The translations under genes and the position numbers were made by a program. 27,578 nucleotides of DNA from Bacillota bacterium (GTDB lineage Bacteria > Bacillota > Bacilli > Alicyclobacillales > SLC66). The notes beneath the pieces are model-generated. The model saw only the letters and a list, made by a program, of their open reading frames with translations. It did not search any database and was not told the DNA's origin. Location of the stretch: the NCBI GenBank assembly GCA_021821185.1, contig JAKACU010000014.1, positions 1-27,578 of the forward strand, read 5' to 3'. Shown piece by piece: positions 25,013 to 27,578 of this stretch (the stretch's first letter is position 1; each line of letters begins with the position of its first letter).

Positions 25013-25460
25013 ATGGAATGTCTAAAATCCCGGCAAAACGATAAAAGTGTTTATAGCTTCATGACACCGATTGGACGTACGATGACTCGGATGGAACCAG
25101 TGAAGAAATTGTGGGACATGCCTAAAAAGATTTTGCTCATCGCGACGAATTCGTCCTGGCTACCAAAGTCAGTGGTCGTATGCACCAGGGGCCAAATGCT
25201 CAAGATGATGTGGTTAAAGCAAGAAAGGCACGTTATATTGGCGCTTCTTCCGTTGTGCTGAGGTTCAGACAGAGTATACCCTAATAGGCATGTCGTCATA
25301 GGCCCGATATCATGGCGAATACCGGGGTCTGGCCCTAGGCTAAGTGAATACGCCGGAAAAACTGGCTTATATCGCAGATCCCACTGACCACGAATCTAGT
25401 CGAGCGTCTCCATGATGGTAAGAGATTCTTGCATCGGCAAACGTTTCTGCCACCGCGTTA
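25013..25460 (+). pseudogene. Remnant of an aldo/keto reductase
   Basis: The plus strand reads HDTDWTYDDSDGTSEEIVGH, then an in-frame stop (TAA at 25121-25123), then KDFAHRDEFVLATKVSGRMH and DDVVKARKARYIGASS, all typical of an aldo/keto reductase. About 90 family residues are missing between the last two blocks. From about 25265 to 25460 only faint, frame-broken similarity remains (LVERL may belong to the C-terminal part). Boundaries are approximate. The rest up to zwf holds its promoter region and nothing else I can name. Confidence 0.7.
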
Positions 25461-25530
25461 TCTATGTAAAGGCTGACTTCTTTTGTGCTCAAAAAGGTGA
25501 CTGGGATACACGGGATAATACTTTCATGAT

Positions 25531-25559
25531 ACTATAACCAACTTATAGTACAATATAGT
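25531..25559 (+). promoter_or_regulatory. Candidate promoter/operator of zwf
   Basis: A perfect inverted repeat ACTATAA-CCAAC-TTATAGT (25531-25549) is followed by a second TATAGT (25554-25559). Either TATAGT could be a -10; no good -35 is seen at the right distance. The repeat may bind a regulator. Confidence 0.4.
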
Positions 25560-25589
25560 GTAGAGTAACAGGTAAAGGGATGACTACGA

Positions 25590-27158
25590 ATGACCATGTT
25601 GGAATCAGAAGAAAACAGAAAAGCACCTGAACACACATTCGTGTTATTTGGGGCGACCGGAGATTTGGCGAAACGAAAACTGTATCCTGCTATCTACAGC
25701 TTACATCGACGCAATTTACTTGCCGATCGGTGGCTCGTGCTTGGTGTTGCACGTCGACCACATACTGATGAATCCTTTCAAACGGAAATTCGCAAATCCA
25801 TTGAGACATACGGTCGCATGACCATAACAGATGAAGAGAATTGGGCCGATTTTGTAGGGCGCTTCCATTATCAATCTGTACATGTAGATTCTGATGATGA
25901 CTTTACGGCGATGAACAACACGATCTTATCTCTTGAACAAAAGGGGAATTTGACTGGCAATCGCGTATTTTATCTCGCCATGGCACCGGAATTTTTTGGT
26001 GAGGCAGCTTTGCGATTAAAAAAATGCGGACTTCTCGCAGGGTCTGGTTTTAAACGTTTGATTATCGAGAAACCGTTCGGTCACGATCATGCCTCGGCGC
26101 AACAACTGAATGACCAATTGCGGCAAGTCTTTGAAGAAGAACAGATCTACCGCATCGATCACTACCTTGGTAAAGAAATGGTACAAAACATCGAAGTATT
26201 GCGCTTTGCCAATTCTATTTTCGAACCGATTTGGGACAATCGTTCGATCGCAAATGTACAAATCACATCAAGTGAAACAGTCGGTGTCGAAGATCGCGCA
26301 GGTTACTATGAACAATCAGGCGCCCTTCGTGATATGGTGCAAAATCACATTTTGCAAATGGTCATGATGATAGCGATGGAACCACCGAGTCGCTTAAAAA
26401 CCGAGGCGATTCGTGACGAAAAAGTCAAAGTGCTTCGTTCACTGCGCCGTTACAAACCAGAAGAAGTTCCTGAACATGTCGTTCATGCGCAATACAGTGA
26501 GGGTTTCAGTAGCGGCAAAGAGGTACCTGGTTACACAGATGAACCCGGCGTAAATAAGTCATCACAAACAGAGACTTTCATCGCAGCGGAACTTTTCATC
26601 GATAATTTTCGCTGGGCGGGCGTCCCCTTTTACATTCGTACAGGCAAGCGCATGGATACTAAAGCGACTGAAATTGTCATTCAGTTTAAAGACATGCCAG
26701 AACATCTCTACTTCAATCACAATGGAGGCCTAGGTCCAAACCTGCTCGTGATTCGCGTCAATCCCGTCGAGGGCATGTACCTTCAACTCAATGCCAAACG
26801 ACCTGGATCTGACGGATCGGTAATCCCTGTTGCGATGGAATTCAGTCAAGAATCTGACGTGACTCCTGAAGCATATGAGCGGTTGTTGCAGGATACGATG
26901 CGCGGAGATTCCACGTTTTTCACGCGCTGGGATGAAGTTTCCCTCGCTTGGAAGTTTGTGGACCCTCTGGCGGAGGCATTTAAAAATCAGCAAAATTACC
27001 CGATGGAAACTTATGCTGCTGGATCAGCAGGTCCTGAATCCGCCCATGAGCTTCTTGGTAAACGCGGTTTCCAATGGTGGCCTGTATTTGGACAAGAGAT
27101 GCCTGCGCTCGCCATGGAACACAAGTTTGCCCGTACTGTGGAGGCACGCCGTTCATGA
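25590..27158 (+). CDS. zwf: Glucose-6-phosphate 1-dehydrogenase
   Basis: Zwf oxidises glucose-6-phosphate to 6-phosphogluconolactone with NADP, opening the oxidative pentose phosphate pathway. The 522-aa protein has the dinucleotide motif GATGDLAKRKLYPA (21-34), EKPFGHD (160-166), the substrate site RIDHYLGKE (188-196) and the catalytic His H253 in VQNHILQ. Length is normal. The ATG at 25590 has AAAGGGA upstream; a second ATG two codons on is less likely. The stop overlaps the next start by four bases, so the downstream cyclase-family gene is coupled to it. Confidence 0.97.
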   Translation: MTMLESEENRKAPEHTFVLFGATGDLAKRKLYPAIYSLHRRNLLADRWLVLGVARRPHTDESFQTEIRKSIETYGRMTITDEENWADFVGRFHYQSVHVDSDDDFTAMNNTILSLEQKGNLTGNRVFYLAMAPEFFGEAALRLKKCGLLAGSGFKRLIIEKPFGHDHASAQQLNDQLRQVFEEEQIYRIDHYLGKEMVQNIEVLRFANSIFEPIWDNRSIANVQITSSETVGVEDRAGYYEQSGALRDMVQNHILQMVMMIAMEPPSRLKTEAIRDEKVKVLRSLRRYKPEEVPEHVVHAQYSEGFSSGKEVPGYTDEPGVNKSSQTETFIAAELFIDNFRWAGVPFYIRTGKRMDTKATEIVIQFKDMPEHLYFNHNGGLGPNLLVIRVNPVEGMYLQLNAKRPGSDGSVIPVAMEFSQESDVTPEAYERLLQDTMRGDSTFFTRWDEVSLAWKFVDPLAEAFKNQQNYPMETYAAGSAGPESAHELLGKRGFQWWPVFGQEMPALAMEHKFARTVEARRS

Positions 27159-27578
27159 AATATTATGACGTAAGTATGCCAATCCACCCTGCTATGCCTG
27201 TCTACAAAAATAAGCCAGAAAAACGACCTAGCTTTGAAGTGACATCGGACTTTACAACAGGCTCATCGCATGAGACGCGCATTCACATCGACGTGCATAC
27301 AGGAACTCACATCGATGCCCATCTGCACATGATAGAAGGCGGCAGCACGATTGACGCGATTACACTCGATCGCTTAATCGTATCTTGCCGGGTGCTTGAT
27401 CTAACGAACGTTATCGGTGCGATCCATCAAGGTGATCTCGATGTGCACAACCCTCAAGAAGGGGAATTTCTGCTACTTAAAACAAAAAACTCCTTTGCTA
27501 AGGAGTTTGACATGAACTTTGTGTACGTCGCAGAAGATGCCGCATCATGGCTTGCTTCGATCGGTATAAAAGGTGTCG
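27155..27578 (+). CDS. Cyclase / kynurenine-formamidase family protein (partial)
   Basis: The first 141 codons of a gene cut by the window edge. It begins MKYYDVSMPIHPAMPVYKNK and carries the metal-binding motif HTGTHIDAHLH of the cyclase family, close to the family form HxGTHxDxPxH but with Ala for Pro. Family members hydrolyse N-formylkynurenine, isatin or related cyclic amides, or act in polyketide cyclisation; the substrate cannot be chosen here. The ATG at 27155 overlaps the zwf stop by four bases. No tryptophan-degradation gene is nearby. Confidence 0.88.
   Translation, partial: MKYYDVSMPIHPAMPVYKNKPEKRPSFEVTSDFTTGSSHETRIHIDVHTGTHIDAHLHMIEGGSTIDAITLDRLIVSCRVLDLTNVIGAIHQGDLDVHNPQEGEFLLLKTKNSFAKEFDMNFVYVAEDAASWLASIGIKGV

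Noticed and set aside
27487..27514. Nine-bp inverted repeat AAACTCCTT/AAGGAGTTT with an in-frame ATG behind it
   Set aside because: It lies inside the conserved coding part of the cyclase-family gene; an internal start cannot be told from chance here.
1..27578. CRISPR arrays, tRNA/rRNA genes, insertion sequences, phage or toxin-antitoxin genes
   Set aside because: I looked for regularly spaced repeats, transposase motifs, terminal inverted repeats and conserved RNA sequences and saw none.

Overview
The window looks like a chromosomal segment of a Gram-positive, Bacilli-type bacterium, perhaps Alicyclobacillaceae-like. That taxonomic guess is an inference from strong AGGAGG-type ribosome binding sites, frequent TTG/GTG starts, a cre-like site, a fructose PTS and stalk-domain secreted proteins. 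No rRNA, tRNA, CRISPR array, insertion sequence or phage gene is visible.

Left part (1-8.6 kb, minus strand): a complete narGHJI operon for membrane-bound respiratory nitrate reductase. It is preceded by an unrecognised 108-aa gene and a possible 47-aa gene that overlaps the narG start. Upstream lie an orphan CheB-type methylesterase with a degenerate receiver domain and a small, very basic protein.

Middle (8.6-12.3 kb): a secreted stalk-domain/transglutaminase protein, then ric (scdA/ytfE-type Fe-S repair protein) with an FNR/CRP-type box 16 bp long in its promoter. Divergent from ric is a SatP/YaaH-type acetate transporter with a CcpA cre-like site at its promoter. The nar and ric genes fit together: nitrate respiration yields nitrite and NO, and Ric repairs damaged iron-sulfur clusters.

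12.3-16.0 kb: a fructose uptake locus. fruR-fruK-fruA(EIIBC) are translationally coupled on the plus strand, and a stand-alone EIIA gene is divergent. Two face-to-face sigma-A promoters overlap and share a 12-bp palindrome.

16.0-25.6 kb: a marR-MFS exporter operon, a secreted beta-propeller protein with a frameshift signature near its 3' end, an M29 aminopeptidase, a GT39-like membrane glycosyltransferase and a polysaccharide deacetylase. Between these lie five decayed gene remnants: Bcr/CflA transporter, YxjG/MetE-like protein, short-chain dehydrogenase, SGNH hydrolase and aldo/keto reductase. At least three keep both terminal parts while the middle is lost, so this stretch is eroding by internal deletion.

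Right end (25.6-27.6 kb): zwf (glucose-6-phosphate dehydrogenase), translationally coupled to a cyclase/kynurenine-formamidase family gene that runs off the edge.

I did not find an unmistakable new system. The best candidates for new biology are the two small genes heading the nar operon, the orphan CheB with a dead receiver, and the slippery-heptamer frameshift in the propeller gene.
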